From positions 1 to 64,000 of the forward strand of contig WOUS01000003.1 in the NCBI GenBank assembly GCA_009772985.1: a stretch of 64,000 bases of DNA. Reading direction: 5' to 3'. The stretch comes from Anaerolineaceae bacterium. GTDB taxonomy: Bacteria; Chloroflexota; Anaerolineae; Anaerolineales; Villigracilaceae. Positions 31,698-39,573 of the stretch are shown in pieces. The position numbers and the translations under genes were made by a program. How positions within the stretch are numbered: position 1 is the first letter of the stretch; each line of letters begins with the position of its first letter. A model generated the notes under the pieces. That model was not told where the DNA came from and did not search any database. It saw only the letters and a list, made by a program, of their open reading frames with translations.

Positions 31698-33455
31698 CTA
31701 CCTCGCGCCCTTCCGTCCAAACTGCCTCTCCAGCATATCCACCGACAAATGGATCATCGTCGGTCTCCCGTGCGGACAGGTGCGCGGCGAGGCGCAGGCT
31801 TCGAGGTCGTTCAGCAGGGCGCGCTGTTCGTCGGGACCGAGCGCCTGTCCCGCCTTGACCGCCAGCCGCTTGCAGACGCGCCCGGCAATCCTGGCTTCGA
31901 TCTCGTTCTGCAGCGGCGCTTCATCTTCCTCGAAATCTTCCACGAGGGCGCGTAAGGCCGCGGCCGGGTCGGAGTTGGCGAACAGGGAGGGCATGGCGCG
32001 CACCTGGAAGGCATTGCTCCCAAACGACTCGATGTGGAAACCGAAGTGAAGGAGAATAGGTAATTGGGTAATCAGGAGTTCGGCGGAGGAACGGGGCAGT
32101 TCGACAACCACCGGCGTGAGCAATGCCTGCGAAGGGATGTTCTTCTGTTCGTGTTGCGCCATCAACTTCTCGAACAAGACCCGCTCGTGGGCGGCGTGCT
32201 GGTCAATCAGATACAACCCATCCGGGCCTTCGGCGACAAGGTAGGTCGCGCCGATCTGGCCGACAAGGCGTAGCAAAGGCACCTGGGCCGGGGTGGGGAT
32301 CTGGGCCGCCTCCGACGAAAGACGAAGGACGGACGACGAAGGAGCGCTTCCGTCATCGGTCGTTCGTCCTTCGTCGGCTCCATGAGCCAGCCCCCACGCC
32401 GGGTCAATCGTCTGTGGCCGGGACGGCGCGCTGCCCCACAAATTCTGCGGAGCCATCTGCGGGACCGGCGTGTACGCCAGGATGGCGCGGCGCGCCGAAC
32501 GCTGGACGAAACTGAAGACTTTGTCCGGGTTACGGAAGCGGACCTGGGCTTTGGCCGGGTGAACGTTCACGTCCACTTCCTCGGGCGGGACTTCGAGGAA
32601 CAGCGCCGCCAGCGGAAAACGCCCGACCATCAGCAGGGTGTGGTAGGCCTGGAGCAAAGCCGCGTTCAGCGGCGTATCCTGCACCCAGCGCCCGTTGATG
32701 AAAAATGTGATCTCCTTGCGATTGGAGCGTGTCAACGCGACGGGGGAGATGAAGCCGGATAATTTGAATCCTTCTTCTTCCGAAATCACGTCGAGCATCT
32801 GACGGGCCACTTCCACGCCGTAGAGCGCGGCCAAAATCGCGCGCCGGTCGCCGTCGCCGCTGGTTTGCAGGGAGGCGGAACCGCCTTCAGCCAGTTTGAA
32901 GCGCACGTCCGGGTAAGCCAGCGCGTAACGCGTCAGCAGGGCGTCTATGGCGCGGCGTTCGGTCACATCCTGTTTCAGGAACTTGAGCCGCGCCGGAACG
33001 TTGTAGAACAGGTCTTCCACGCTGACGACTGTCCCGACCGGCGCGCCAATTTTTTCCACTTTGCCGATCTTACCGCCTTCCACTTTGAGCCGCGCCCCGG
33101 CGGGAGAGTCGGGGATGCGCGAGGTCAGCGTCAGCCGCGAGACGGAGCCGATGGAGGCCAGCGCCTCGCCGCGGAAGCCCAGCGTGGCGATGCGGAACAG
33201 GTCGTCAGCGGAGACCAGTTTCGAGGTCGCGTGGCGCTCGACGGCGAGGGTCAATTCCCCGGCGGGGATCCCGGCCCCATCGTCGGCGGCCCGGATCAGG
33301 GTCCGGCCGGCTGCGGCGATTTCCACCGTGACCGACTTCGCGCCGGCGTCCAGCGCGTTCTCCAGCAGTTCCTTCACCACCGAGGCGGGGCGTTCCACCA
33401 CTTCCCCGGCGGCGATCTGCGAGGCAACTTCTGTAGGCAAAACGCGGATGCTCAT
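31698..33455 (-). CDS. mutL: DNA mismatch repair protein MutL
   Basis: 585 aa. The N-terminal GHKL ATPase has 'IAAGEVVERPASVVKELLENALDAGA', 'ADDGAGI' and 'TLGFRGEALASIGSV'. The C-terminal domain carries the endonuclease metal motif 'DQHAAHERVLFE' and 'CPHGRP', so it belongs to the nicking class used where there is no MutH. The disordered linker includes 'ADEGRTTDDGSAPSSSVLRL', translated from a family C repeat. It is divergent from the HAD gene 27 nt away. mutS is not in the window. Confidence 0.96.
   Translation of the reverse strand: MSIRVLPTEVASQIAAGEVVERPASVVKELLENALDAGAKSVTVEIAAAGRTLIRAADDGAGIPAGELTLAVERHATSKLVSADDLFRIATLGFRGEALASIGSVSRLTLTSRIPDSPAGARLKVEGGKIGKVEKIGAPVGTVVSVEDLFYNVPARLKFLKQDVTERRAIDALLTRYALAYPDVRFKLAEGGSASLQTSGDGDRRAILAALYGVEVARQMLDVISEEEGFKLSGFISPVALTRSNRKEITFFINGRWVQDTPLNAALLQAYHTLLMVGRFPLAALFLEVPPEEVDVNVHPAKAQVRFRNPDKVFSFVQRSARRAILAYTPVPQMAPQNLWGSAPSRPQTIDPAWGLAHGADEGRTTDDGSAPSSSVLRLSSEAAQIPTPAQVPLLRLVGQIGATYLVAEGPDGLYLIDQHAAHERVLFEKLMAQHEQKNIPSQALLTPVVVELPRSSAELLITQLPILLHFGFHIESFGSNAFQVRAMPSLFANSDPAAALRALVEDFEEDEAPLQNEIEARIAGRVCKRLAVKAGQALGPDEQRALLNDLEACASPRTCPHGRPTMIHLSVDMLERQFGRKGAR
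32312..32379. repeat. Family C repeat in frame inside mutL
   Basis: CCGACGAAAGACGAAGGACGGACGACGAAGG pairs with CGTTCGTCCTTCGTCGG. It lies in the interdomain linker of MutL, where an insertion is least harmful. Confidence 0.85.
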
Positions 33456-33470
33456 GGCTTTATTCTACCG

Positions 33471-33476
33471 TATAAT
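33471..33476 (+). promoter_or_regulatory. -10 element TATAAT for the HAD gene, leaderless configuration
   Basis: TATAAT ends 6 nt before the ATG at 33483, with no Shine-Dalgarno possible in the spacer AGCGCA. Confidence 0.7.
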
Positions 33477-33482
33477 AGCGCA

Positions 33483-34124
33483 ATGCGTTTTAACACCTTC
33501 TTCTTCGACCTCGACGAGACGCTCTACCCCTCGTCCAGCGGCCTGTGGGTGGAAATCCGCGGCCGCATCAACGCCTACATGCACGAGCGCATGGGGTTCA
33601 CGCCGGAGCAGATCGAAGCCGTGCGCGAGAAATATTTCCAGGAATACGGGACGACGCTGCGCGGCCTGCAGGCCAACCATCAAGTGGACATGGACGACTA
33701 CCTGGCCTTCGTCCACACCGTGCCGCTGGATGCGTATCTCCGCCCGGACCCGGAACTGCGCGCCGCGCTGATGAGCATCCCGGCCCGCAAGTTCATCTTC
33801 ACGAACGCCGACTGCGCCCACGCCGGCCGCGTGACGAACGCCCTCGGCCTGGACGGCGTCTTCGACGGCTGCATTGACGTGCACGTCATCGCCCCGTATT
33901 GCAAGCCGATGCCCGAGTCGTTCCAACTGGCGCTGGCCGCGGCGGGCAACCCGGACCCGCACAAATGCGTCCTGCTCGACGACCAGGGACGCATCACCCG
34001 CGCCGCCCGCGCCCTGGGCATGTACACCGTGCTGGTGGGAAAAGACTCCCCCGGCTTCGTAGCCGACGAGGCGCTGGTCAACCTGGCGGAACTGCCGGCT
34101 TTGACCAAATATTGGCGACTCTAA
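33483..34124 (+). CDS. HAD-family phosphatase, pyrimidine 5'-nucleotidase type
   Basis: 213 aa. Motif I is 'FFDLDETLYPSSSGLW', motif II 'FIFTNAD', motif III lies around the Lys of 'APYCKPMPESFQLAL', and motif IV is 'CVLLDDQGRIT'. The DETLYP variant and overall layout match the Sdt1/PHM8-like pyrimidine 5'-nucleotidase group. I infer dephosphorylation of UMP/CMP-like substrates in the cytosol. It is probably translated from a leaderless mRNA. The ORF track merges it with antisense mutL sequence. Confidence 0.88.
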   Translation: MRFNTFFFDLDETLYPSSSGLWVEIRGRINAYMHERMGFTPEQIEAVREKYFQEYGTTLRGLQANHQVDMDDYLAFVHTVPLDAYLRPDPELRAALMSIPARKFIFTNADCAHAGRVTNALGLDGVFDGCIDVHVIAPYCKPMPESFQLALAAAGNPDPHKCVLLDDQGRITRAARALGMYTVLVGKDSPGFVADEALVNLAELPALTKYWRL

Positions 34125-34209
34125 CGCAACCTTTACACTCCCTGGCTGGAATTTCATTCTGCTTTAAGCCAGGCGTGTTACCATAATTTTCATTGCCAGG
34201 AGGCTTTTC

Positions 34210-35445
34210 ATGGAAAAGAAAAATAGTTTGCGCAGTATTTTGCTCGTCTTGGTTGCGGTGGTTCTGGTCGCCTGCTCATTCGGCGGCGGCTTCGCGACGC
34301 GGCATTTCCTGCCGCTCGGCGCGAGCGATACAACGAACACTCCCCAACAGGTTGACACCGCCCAGGGCGGCACGCCGGAGGAACTGCAGGCCACCTTTGC
34401 CCCCTTCTGGGAAGCGTGGCAGATCGTCCACGAGAATTATGTGGACCAGCCGGTGGATGACGCCGTCCTCGTGGATGGCGCCATCCAGGGCATGATGGAC
34501 TCCCTGGGCGACCCGCACACCACCTACATGAATCCGCAGGAATACAAGGATGCCACCACGCAATTGCAAGGCTCCTACGCCGGCATCGGCGCCTACGTGG
34601 ACACGGACGGCGAATTCCTGACCATCATCAAGCCCATCCCCGGCTCCCCGGCCGAGGCGGCCGGCCTCCAGCCTGGCGACATCATCCTCGCCGTGGACGG
34701 GATGGACGTGACCGGCGTGGCTCCCGAAGCGGTGCGCCAGAAGGTGCTCGGTCCGGCCGGCACCCAGGTCACGCTCACTATCCGGCGCGGCGAGCAGGAA
34801 CCGTTCGACGTGGTCATCACGCGCTCCACTATTGTCATCCCCAGCGTCGAAAGCAAAATGCTGGAGGACAACATCGGCTACATCAAGATCGCCATCTTCG
34901 GCGAGAGCACCGCCAGCAACTTCCACGACCAGTTGGGAGAAATCATGGCGCAGAACCCCCGCGGCCTGATCATTGACCTGCGCGACAACACCGGCGGCTA
35001 CCTGGACGCGGCCATCGTCATCGCCTCCGAGTTCATCCCCAGCGGCGACGTTGTCGCCTACGAACAGTACGGCGACGGGACCAAAACACCCTTCGAAGCC
35101 ATTCCGGGCGGGCTGGCGACAGACCCCGGCCTGCCGGTCATCGTGCTGGTGAACGGGTATTCGGCCTCGGCCTCCGAGATCGTGGCCGGCGCCATCCAGG
35201 ACACCGGGCGCGGCAAACTGCTCGGCGAGACCACGTATGGGAAAGGCTCGGTGCAGAGCTGGTTCCCGCTCTCGAACAACGGCGCGGTGCCGGTCACGAT
35301 TGCCCGCTGGCTGACCCCGAACGGGCGCACCATTGACAAGCTCGGCCTGACGCCGGATGTCGAGGTCGCGCTGACTGCGGACGATTACGCCGCCGGCCTG
35401 GACCCGCAACTGGAGGCGGCCATCCAACTGCTGCTCAACCCGTAG
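34210..35445 (+). CDS. S41-family C-terminal processing peptidase
   Basis: 411 aa. The N-terminal hydrophobic segment 'ILLVLVAVVLVAC' ends at a Cys that fits a lipobox, so it is a lipoprotein or membrane-anchored. A PDZ domain (about 115-195, 'GIGAYVDTDGEFL', 'AAGLQPGDIILAVDG') precedes the S41 core with 'GLIIDLRDNTGGYLDAA'. The catalytic Ser is in 'NGYSASASEIVAGA' and the Lys in 'TYGKGSVQSW'. It cleaves proteins at exposed C-termini outside the membrane. CCAGGAGG precedes the start and a stable hairpin follows the stop. Confidence 0.95.
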   Translation: MEKKNSLRSILLVLVAVVLVACSFGGGFATRHFLPLGASDTTNTPQQVDTAQGGTPEELQATFAPFWEAWQIVHENYVDQPVDDAVLVDGAIQGMMDSLGDPHTTYMNPQEYKDATTQLQGSYAGIGAYVDTDGEFLTIIKPIPGSPAEAAGLQPGDIILAVDGMDVTGVAPEAVRQKVLGPAGTQVTLTIRRGEQEPFDVVITRSTIVIPSVESKMLEDNIGYIKIAIFGESTASNFHDQLGEIMAQNPRGLIIDLRDNTGGYLDAAIVIASEFIPSGDVVAYEQYGDGTKTPFEAIPGGLATDPGLPVIVLVNGYSASASEIVAGAIQDTGRGKLLGETTYGKGSVQSWFPLSNNGAVPVTIARWLTPNGRTIDKLGLTPDVEVALTADDYAAGLDPQLEAAIQLLLNP

Positions 35446-35468
35446 CCGGTCCGCGTCACGACGCCAAA

Positions 35469-35504
35469 CCGCCTCCCGCCGGACCACGGTCCCGCGGGAG
35501 GCGG
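35469..35504 (+). terminator. Terminator-like hairpin after the S41 peptidase gene
   Basis: CCGCCTCCCGC and GCGGGAGGCGG form a perfect 11-bp stem with a 14-nt loop. No clear T-tract follows, so termination is plausible but not certain. Confidence 0.6.
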
Positions 35505-35522
35505 CTGGTTGTAAAAATCCAG

Positions 35523-35528
35523 TATAAT
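35523..35528 (+). promoter_or_regulatory. -10 element TATAAT for the UPF0104 gene, leaderless configuration
   Basis: TATAAT ends 6 nt before the ATG at 35535 and there is no Shine-Dalgarno. Confidence 0.7.
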
Positions 35529-35534
35529 CCCGGC

Positions 35535-36605
35535 ATGAAGAAAATCATCTTTGCAATCGTCCTGCTCCTGGGGGTTGCCCTGGTGTATTTCAGTTTTGGG
35601 GAATTGGAAAATACTCTCATAACCCTTCAGCAAAGCGATCTTCGATTTTTGATCGCAGCGTTTGCGCTTTCATTGGTTTGGCTATTTAACCTGGGGGTCA
35701 CTTTTCGCTCCCTATATCGGCTGGTGGGGCTGGAAGATGACAGCCGCCATCTGATGCTGGTGGTGGTGGCGGCGAATTTTGTCAACGTGATCGCTCCCAG
35801 CGCCGGGATCGGCGGCATGGCGGTATTCATTGATGATGCCAAACGCCGGAATCATTCCAGCGGCAAGGTAACGGTTGTCGGGGCGTTGTTCGTGCTTTTT
35901 GACTATGCGGCATTCATCTGCGTCCTGGCTTTGGGCTGGGCGGTGCTGATCCGGCGGAACAACCTGCATGCGAGCGAGATTACCGCTTCGATGATCCTGT
36001 TGGTAGTCGCGCTCGCGATGGCTTTTTTCTTCTACCTGGGTTACCGCTCCGCGGCCGAAATGGGACGCGCCCTGGCCTGGGCGTCGCGCCTGATCAACCG
36101 CGTGGTGCGTCCGTTCATTCATCGGGAGTATCTGCAAGAGCGCCATGCCTATGTTTTCGCGGAGGAGTTCGCAGAGGGGGTTTCGGCGATCAAGGGACGG
36201 ACAAAAAAATTGCTCTGGCCGTTCCTGTTTGCGCTCAACAGCAAGGCGATCCTGATCTGTATTCTCGCAATGACTTTTCTATCTTACGGGACTCCGTTCT
36301 CGGTGGGAACATTGGTTGGCGGATTCAGCATTGCCTATCTGTTCGTGATCGTCTCGCCGACCCCGGCGGGATTGGGCATCGTGGAAGGCGCCATGCCGCT
36401 TGCCCTGAGTTCGCTGCGGGTGCAGTGGGAGGCGGCGCTGCTCATCACGCTTACCTACCGCGCGGTAACCTTCTGGTTCCCGCTGGCCGTGGGGGCGGCG
36501 GCCTTCCGCATCCTGCAACGCGCGCCGAAGAAAAAGCAGCAATTGGAGGAGGCGGAAGGAGCGGAAAGTCAGGCCTCCCGCCCTCCACACCGCAAAGGAA
36601 AGTAA
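35535..36605 (+). CDS. Lysylphosphatidylglycerol synthase-type (UPF0104) membrane protein
   Basis: A 356-aa integral membrane protein with about eight helices, matching the UPF0104/LPG-synthase transmembrane family: 'NFVNVIAPSAGIGGMAVF' and the late 'VIVSPTPAGLGIVEGAMPLAL'. The soluble aminoacyl-transferase domain of MprF is absent, so this is the flippase-like half alone. The family is thought to move or bind polar lipids; the substrate here is unknown. The start is leaderless by the -10 position. Base composition is less GC-rich than the S41 gene before it. Confidence 0.85.
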   Translation: MKKIIFAIVLLLGVALVYFSFGELENTLITLQQSDLRFLIAAFALSLVWLFNLGVTFRSLYRLVGLEDDSRHLMLVVVAANFVNVIAPSAGIGGMAVFIDDAKRRNHSSGKVTVVGALFVLFDYAAFICVLALGWAVLIRRNNLHASEITASMILLVVALAMAFFFYLGYRSAAEMGRALAWASRLINRVVRPFIHREYLQERHAYVFAEEFAEGVSAIKGRTKKLLWPFLFALNSKAILICILAMTFLSYGTPFSVGTLVGGFSIAYLFVIVSPTPAGLGIVEGAMPLALSSLRVQWEAALLITLTYRAVTFWFPLAVGAAAFRILQRAPKKKQQLEEAEGAESQASRPPHRKGK

Positions 36606-36662
36606 CGGTGGTATAATCCCGGAAGAAATTCGGAATTTCCGATTTTCCGGAGAATATGGAAC

Positions 36663-36923
36663 ATGAACACCATTCAAATCCGCAGCAAAGGGACCATCAC
36701 CCTCCCCACTGAATTCCGGAGCAAATATGGTCTGGAGGAAGGTGAAGCGCTCAACATCGTTGACCTGGGCGCCGGCGCTTTCCTGCTGACCCCGCGCCGG
36801 TCGCGCGTGGATGAACTCGCCGACAAGATCCGCGTGGAATTGGAAGCAAAAGGCGAATCGCTGGAAACCATGCTAACCACCCTGCGCGAGGTGCGGGAAG
36901 AATATGTTGCTAAAAAGGCCTAA
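36663..36923 (+). CDS. AbrB/MazE-family antitoxin
   Basis: An 86-aa protein with the swapped-hairpin DNA-binding fold 'IRSKGTITLPTEFRSKYGLEEGEALNIVD', followed by an acidic, helical toxin-binding tail. It overlaps the PIN-domain gene by 20 nt and should repress the operon and neutralise the toxin. Upstream, GTATAAT at 36610 provides a -10 element with a normal leader of about 45 nt. Confidence 0.88.
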   Translation: MNTIQIRSKGTITLPTEFRSKYGLEEGEALNIVDLGAGAFLLTPRRSRVDELADKIRVELEAKGESLETMLTTLREVREEYVAKKA

Positions 36924-37350
36924 AGCCTTTCTGGATACCAGTGTCATCATTGCCGCGCTCATGTCGCCATCGGGCGGGGCGCGGTTGTTGTTCCATCTGT
37001 CCCACGCCGGGGCAATCCAAATCGTGGTTGGGAAAGGGGGCTTGCAGGAAACCGAGGAGGTATTGCGCAGAAAAGCATCCGGGCTGATGGGACTGCTTGC
37101 CCAATTGCTCGATGAAGCGAATGTTGAGATTGGCGCCGCACCCACCTCAGGACAGCAGGCGGAAGCGCAATCCCTGCTCGATTATCCGCCTGACGCCAGC
37201 ATCCTTGCACAAGCAATTGCCTCGCGATGTGAATGGTTCGTGACGCATGATAAAGAACACTTTCTCAGCAACCCTGCCCTGGATGAACTTTCCTTTCAGA
37301 TCGGCGCGCCGGGCGATATTATTGCCTGGCTGCGTCAGAAGACAGAATAA
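36904..37350 (+). CDS. PIN-domain toxin (COG1569-type)
   Basis: A 148-aa PIN nuclease. Acidic residues lie in 'FLDTSVIIAAL' (D10), 'LQETEEVLRR', 'DASILAQAIAS' and 'VTHDKEHF', the four-acid arrangement that binds Mg/Mn. Such toxins cut RNA when freed from their antitoxin. The overlap with the AbrB-type gene indicates a type II module. It is the second toxin-antitoxin pair in the window, and a terminator follows it. Confidence 0.88.
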   Translation: MLLKRPKAFLDTSVIIAALMSPSGGARLLFHLSHAGAIQIVVGKGGLQETEEVLRRKASGLMGLLAQLLDEANVEIGAAPTSGQQAEAQSLLDYPPDASILAQAIASRCEWFVTHDKEHFLSNPALDELSFQIGAPGDIIAWLRQKTE

Positions 37351-37387
37351 CACCGGCGCTCGTTGCCGCGTACCATGTTCACCGGAC

Positions 37388-37417
37388 AAAAAATCGGGAC
37401 CTCGCGTCCCGATTTTT
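37388..37417. terminator. Bidirectional terminator between the PIN and NUDIX genes
   Basis: AAAAAATCGGGAC-CTCGC-GTCCCGATTTTT, a perfect stem with T-tracts on both strands, placed between two convergent genes. Confidence 0.9.
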
Positions 37418-37444
37418 GATTGCCGCTCGTTTCCTCCCCCGGCA

Positions 37445-37861
37445 TTACTTTTCAAGTTCGAGATACTTCAGCACCGACACGCGCGTATAGCCGTCGAGCG
37501 TCAGTTCCAGCGCCTTCTCCGGCTCGATCCAAAAATACGACTCGGCCTCGTCGTTCAGGCGGACATCGGTCGAATCGGTCCGGCAGGCGTAGTCGAAGAA
37601 AATAAAGTGGCGCGGCTTCCAGAACGACGGATCGTAGACGAACTCCTGAAAACACAGGAAGCGCAGGTCACGGATCTCAAGACCGGTCTCCTCGCGCGCC
37701 TCGCGGCGGGCGGCGTCCTCGATCCGTTCGCCGAGTTCGATGTGCCCGCCCGGGATGGTGTACCCATCCGGCCACTTGTGCGATTTCAGGAGCAGCATCT
37801 TCCCCTCGTTATTGAAAATGAACACGCCGACGGTCGGCTCCGGGTAAGCCTGGTCGCTCAT
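37445..37861 (-). CDS. NUDIX hydrolase
   Basis: 138 aa. The NUDIX box 'GGHIELGERIEDAARREA' followed by 'REETGLEI' matches GX5EX7REUXEEXGU. The start 'MSDQAYPEPTVGVFIFN' at 37861 has GAAAGG 6 nt upstream; the longer reading in the ORF track overlaps the M1 peptidase gene. It hydrolyses a nucleoside diphosphate linked to another group, and the substrate cannot be told from sequence. It lies 22 nt after the upstream peptidase stop and may be in its transcript. Confidence 0.9.
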   Translation of the reverse strand: MSDQAYPEPTVGVFIFNNEGKMLLLKSHKWPDGYTIPGGHIELGERIEDAARREAREETGLEIRDLRFLCFQEFVYDPSFWKPRHFIFFDYACRTDSTDVRLNDEAESYFWIEPEKALELTLDGYTRVSVLKYLELEK

Positions 37862-37883
37862 CGTCATCCTTTCACGCTTCTGT

Positions 37884-39569
37884 TCACCGAGGAAATTGGA
37901 AATACGAGGCTTCGACATCATAGAAATCCACGCCTGTGTGCTGGCGCAGGATGCGGAAGAAATCGTCCGTCGTGGCGCGCCGGCCCGACATCTGCGCGGC
38001 GTAATCGCGCAGGAAGGCAAAGAATGCCTCATCGCCGACGCGCCCGCGCAGCGCGTCCATGAAGTCCGCGCCGCGCAGGTAGACGGCGTTCACGTACGGG
38101 CGGAACGCCCCGGCGTTGTAGATGTTGTTGTCCACCCAGCCGGTTGGGTTGTAAGAGTTGACCCGGAACCCCCACCACCAGTTCACGTAGCCGGGATAAT
38201 TCACCTCGTAAAAGATCTGCTCCGAGTAAGTCGCCAGCGCCTCGTCCAGCCAGGGTTCCATCGCCTGGTCGTTCCCCACCAGCCCGAACCACCACTCGTG
38301 CGCGGCCTCGTGCACGCCGATGGCGATCAGGTTGTCGCGCGGCGTGCCGTTGTACTGCTGGTAGAACTTGCGCCCCAGGAAGAACAGCCCGTCGGCCTCC
38401 ATGCCGTCGGAATAAGTCGCCGCCTCGACGATTGCCAGCGTCTGGTACGGGGACGGGGCGAAATACGCGCTGTACGTTGTCACCGCCTTGGCGACCTCCT
38501 GGAGCAGGGCATTGGCCGCCTGCGCCTCGCTGCTGAAAAAGTAAGCCGTCACCACCACAGGCCCGGCGGCAGTGGCAGCGGTCTGGTACGAATCGCTGGC
38601 CGACAGGACGAAGGTGCGCGCGGTGAGGCGGTAATGCCAGGCCGCGCCGGTCCACTCGCCGGGAGCGCTGGCCGCCACCACGAGCGCCTCGTCGCTCAAC
38701 TGGAGCGTCACGTCGAAGTCGGCCACATCGTAGACGAGATGTTCGCCCACGCTCGACGGCGCATGCAGGATCCACCCCTGCGCCGGGTCGTACGGCACAA
38801 CGAACGGATACCAGTCCAGCAGGTTGGTTTGCAGGCTGTTGTAGCCGTAGATATTCGCGGCGCCGGCGTAGGGCAGGGACAGCCGGTAATTGATGGACAG
38901 GCTGACGGTCGCGCCCGGAGCGAGCGGCGCAGCCAGCGGGACCTCGAGCCTGCCCGCCGTTAAACTAAAATTGGTCACCGGCACGCCATCCACCGCCAGC
39001 GCGTCGAGCGTGAACCCGCCCGTCCAGAGGTTCGGCTCCACCGCCAGCACGAGGCTCCCCAGCGCCACCCCGGTCTGATTCGGGTAGACGATGGTTTCCG
39101 CCACGCTGACGGTGTGCGCGGCGTAATCCAGGTAGGCGTTCAGGTGAACTTGCGTCCGCGCCGCGGGGACCGGGGTCGGCGGCGGGAGGGAGGCCGTCTC
39201 GCTGGGCGGCGGAACGGGCATGTCGGTTGGGATGGGCGTGTCGGTCGGGACCGGCGTATCCGAGGGGACCGGCGGAAGCGGCGTATCGGTGGATGGCGTG
39301 GATTCCGGCTGGAACGGCGTCGGCGACGGCGAAACGAACGCGTTCGGCGTGATGGTCGGGCCGAGCGCGGTGGGCGGCGGAGGCGTCTCCAGGCCGGCGC
39401 ACGCGGCCAGGATGAGGAGACAGGCGAGGGTCCAGGAGATGGGACGCGGACACCCAAAGAACGGGTGCAGGTGAACGCGGATGGACGCGGATTTTAAAGG
39501 CTCTTCTCCGCGCTTGTCCGCGCTCGTCCGCGTCCTAACCGGATTTCGTAAGGGAACAGTTCGTTTCAT
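37884..39569 (-). CDS. M1-family metallopeptidase lipoprotein, copy 1 (repeat-encoded N-terminus)
   Basis: Zinc aminopeptidase-like: 'GVHEAAHEWWF' (HExxH) and the third ligand Glu in 'LDEALATYSEQIFYE', after a beta-rich N-terminal domain. A hydrophobic segment ends in lipobox 'LAAC', followed by a Pro/Thr linker, so it is surface-anchored. From the only ATG (39569), residues 12-43 are translated from a family G element, which pushes the signal peptide about 40 residues inward. Export may be impaired, or another start codon may be used. The gene starts 4 nt after the stop of a paralogue. Confidence 0.85.
   Translation of the reverse strand: MKRTVPLRNPVRTRTSADKRGEEPLKSASIRVHLHPFFGCPRPISWTLACLLILAACAGLETPPPPTALGPTITPNAFVSPSPTPFQPESTPSTDTPLPPVPSDTPVPTDTPIPTDMPVPPPSETASLPPPTPVPAARTQVHLNAYLDYAAHTVSVAETIVYPNQTGVALGSLVLAVEPNLWTGGFTLDALAVDGVPVTNFSLTAGRLEVPLAAPLAPGATVSLSINYRLSLPYAGAANIYGYNSLQTNLLDWYPFVVPYDPAQGWILHAPSSVGEHLVYDVADFDVTLQLSDEALVVAASAPGEWTGAAWHYRLTARTFVLSASDSYQTAATAAGPVVVTAYFFSSEAQAANALLQEVAKAVTTYSAYFAPSPYQTLAIVEAATYSDGMEADGLFFLGRKFYQQYNGTPRDNLIAIGVHEAAHEWWFGLVGNDQAMEPWLDEALATYSEQIFYEVNYPGYVNWWWGFRVNSYNPTGWVDNNIYNAGAFRPYVNAVYLRGADFMDALRGRVGDEAFFAFLRDYAAQMSGRRATTDDFFRILRQHTGVDFYDVEASYFQFPR
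39441..39535. repeat. Family G MITE-like element at the 5' end of M1 peptidase copy 1
   Basis: It begins GGGACGCGGACACCC and runs into AAAGAACGGGTGCAGG, identical in inverted orientation to the right end of the element at 25850. It ends CGCGCTCGTCCGCGTCC. Read on the minus strand, it has an open frame that joins the peptidase signal peptide. Confidence 0.85.
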
Positions 39570-39573
39570 AGGC

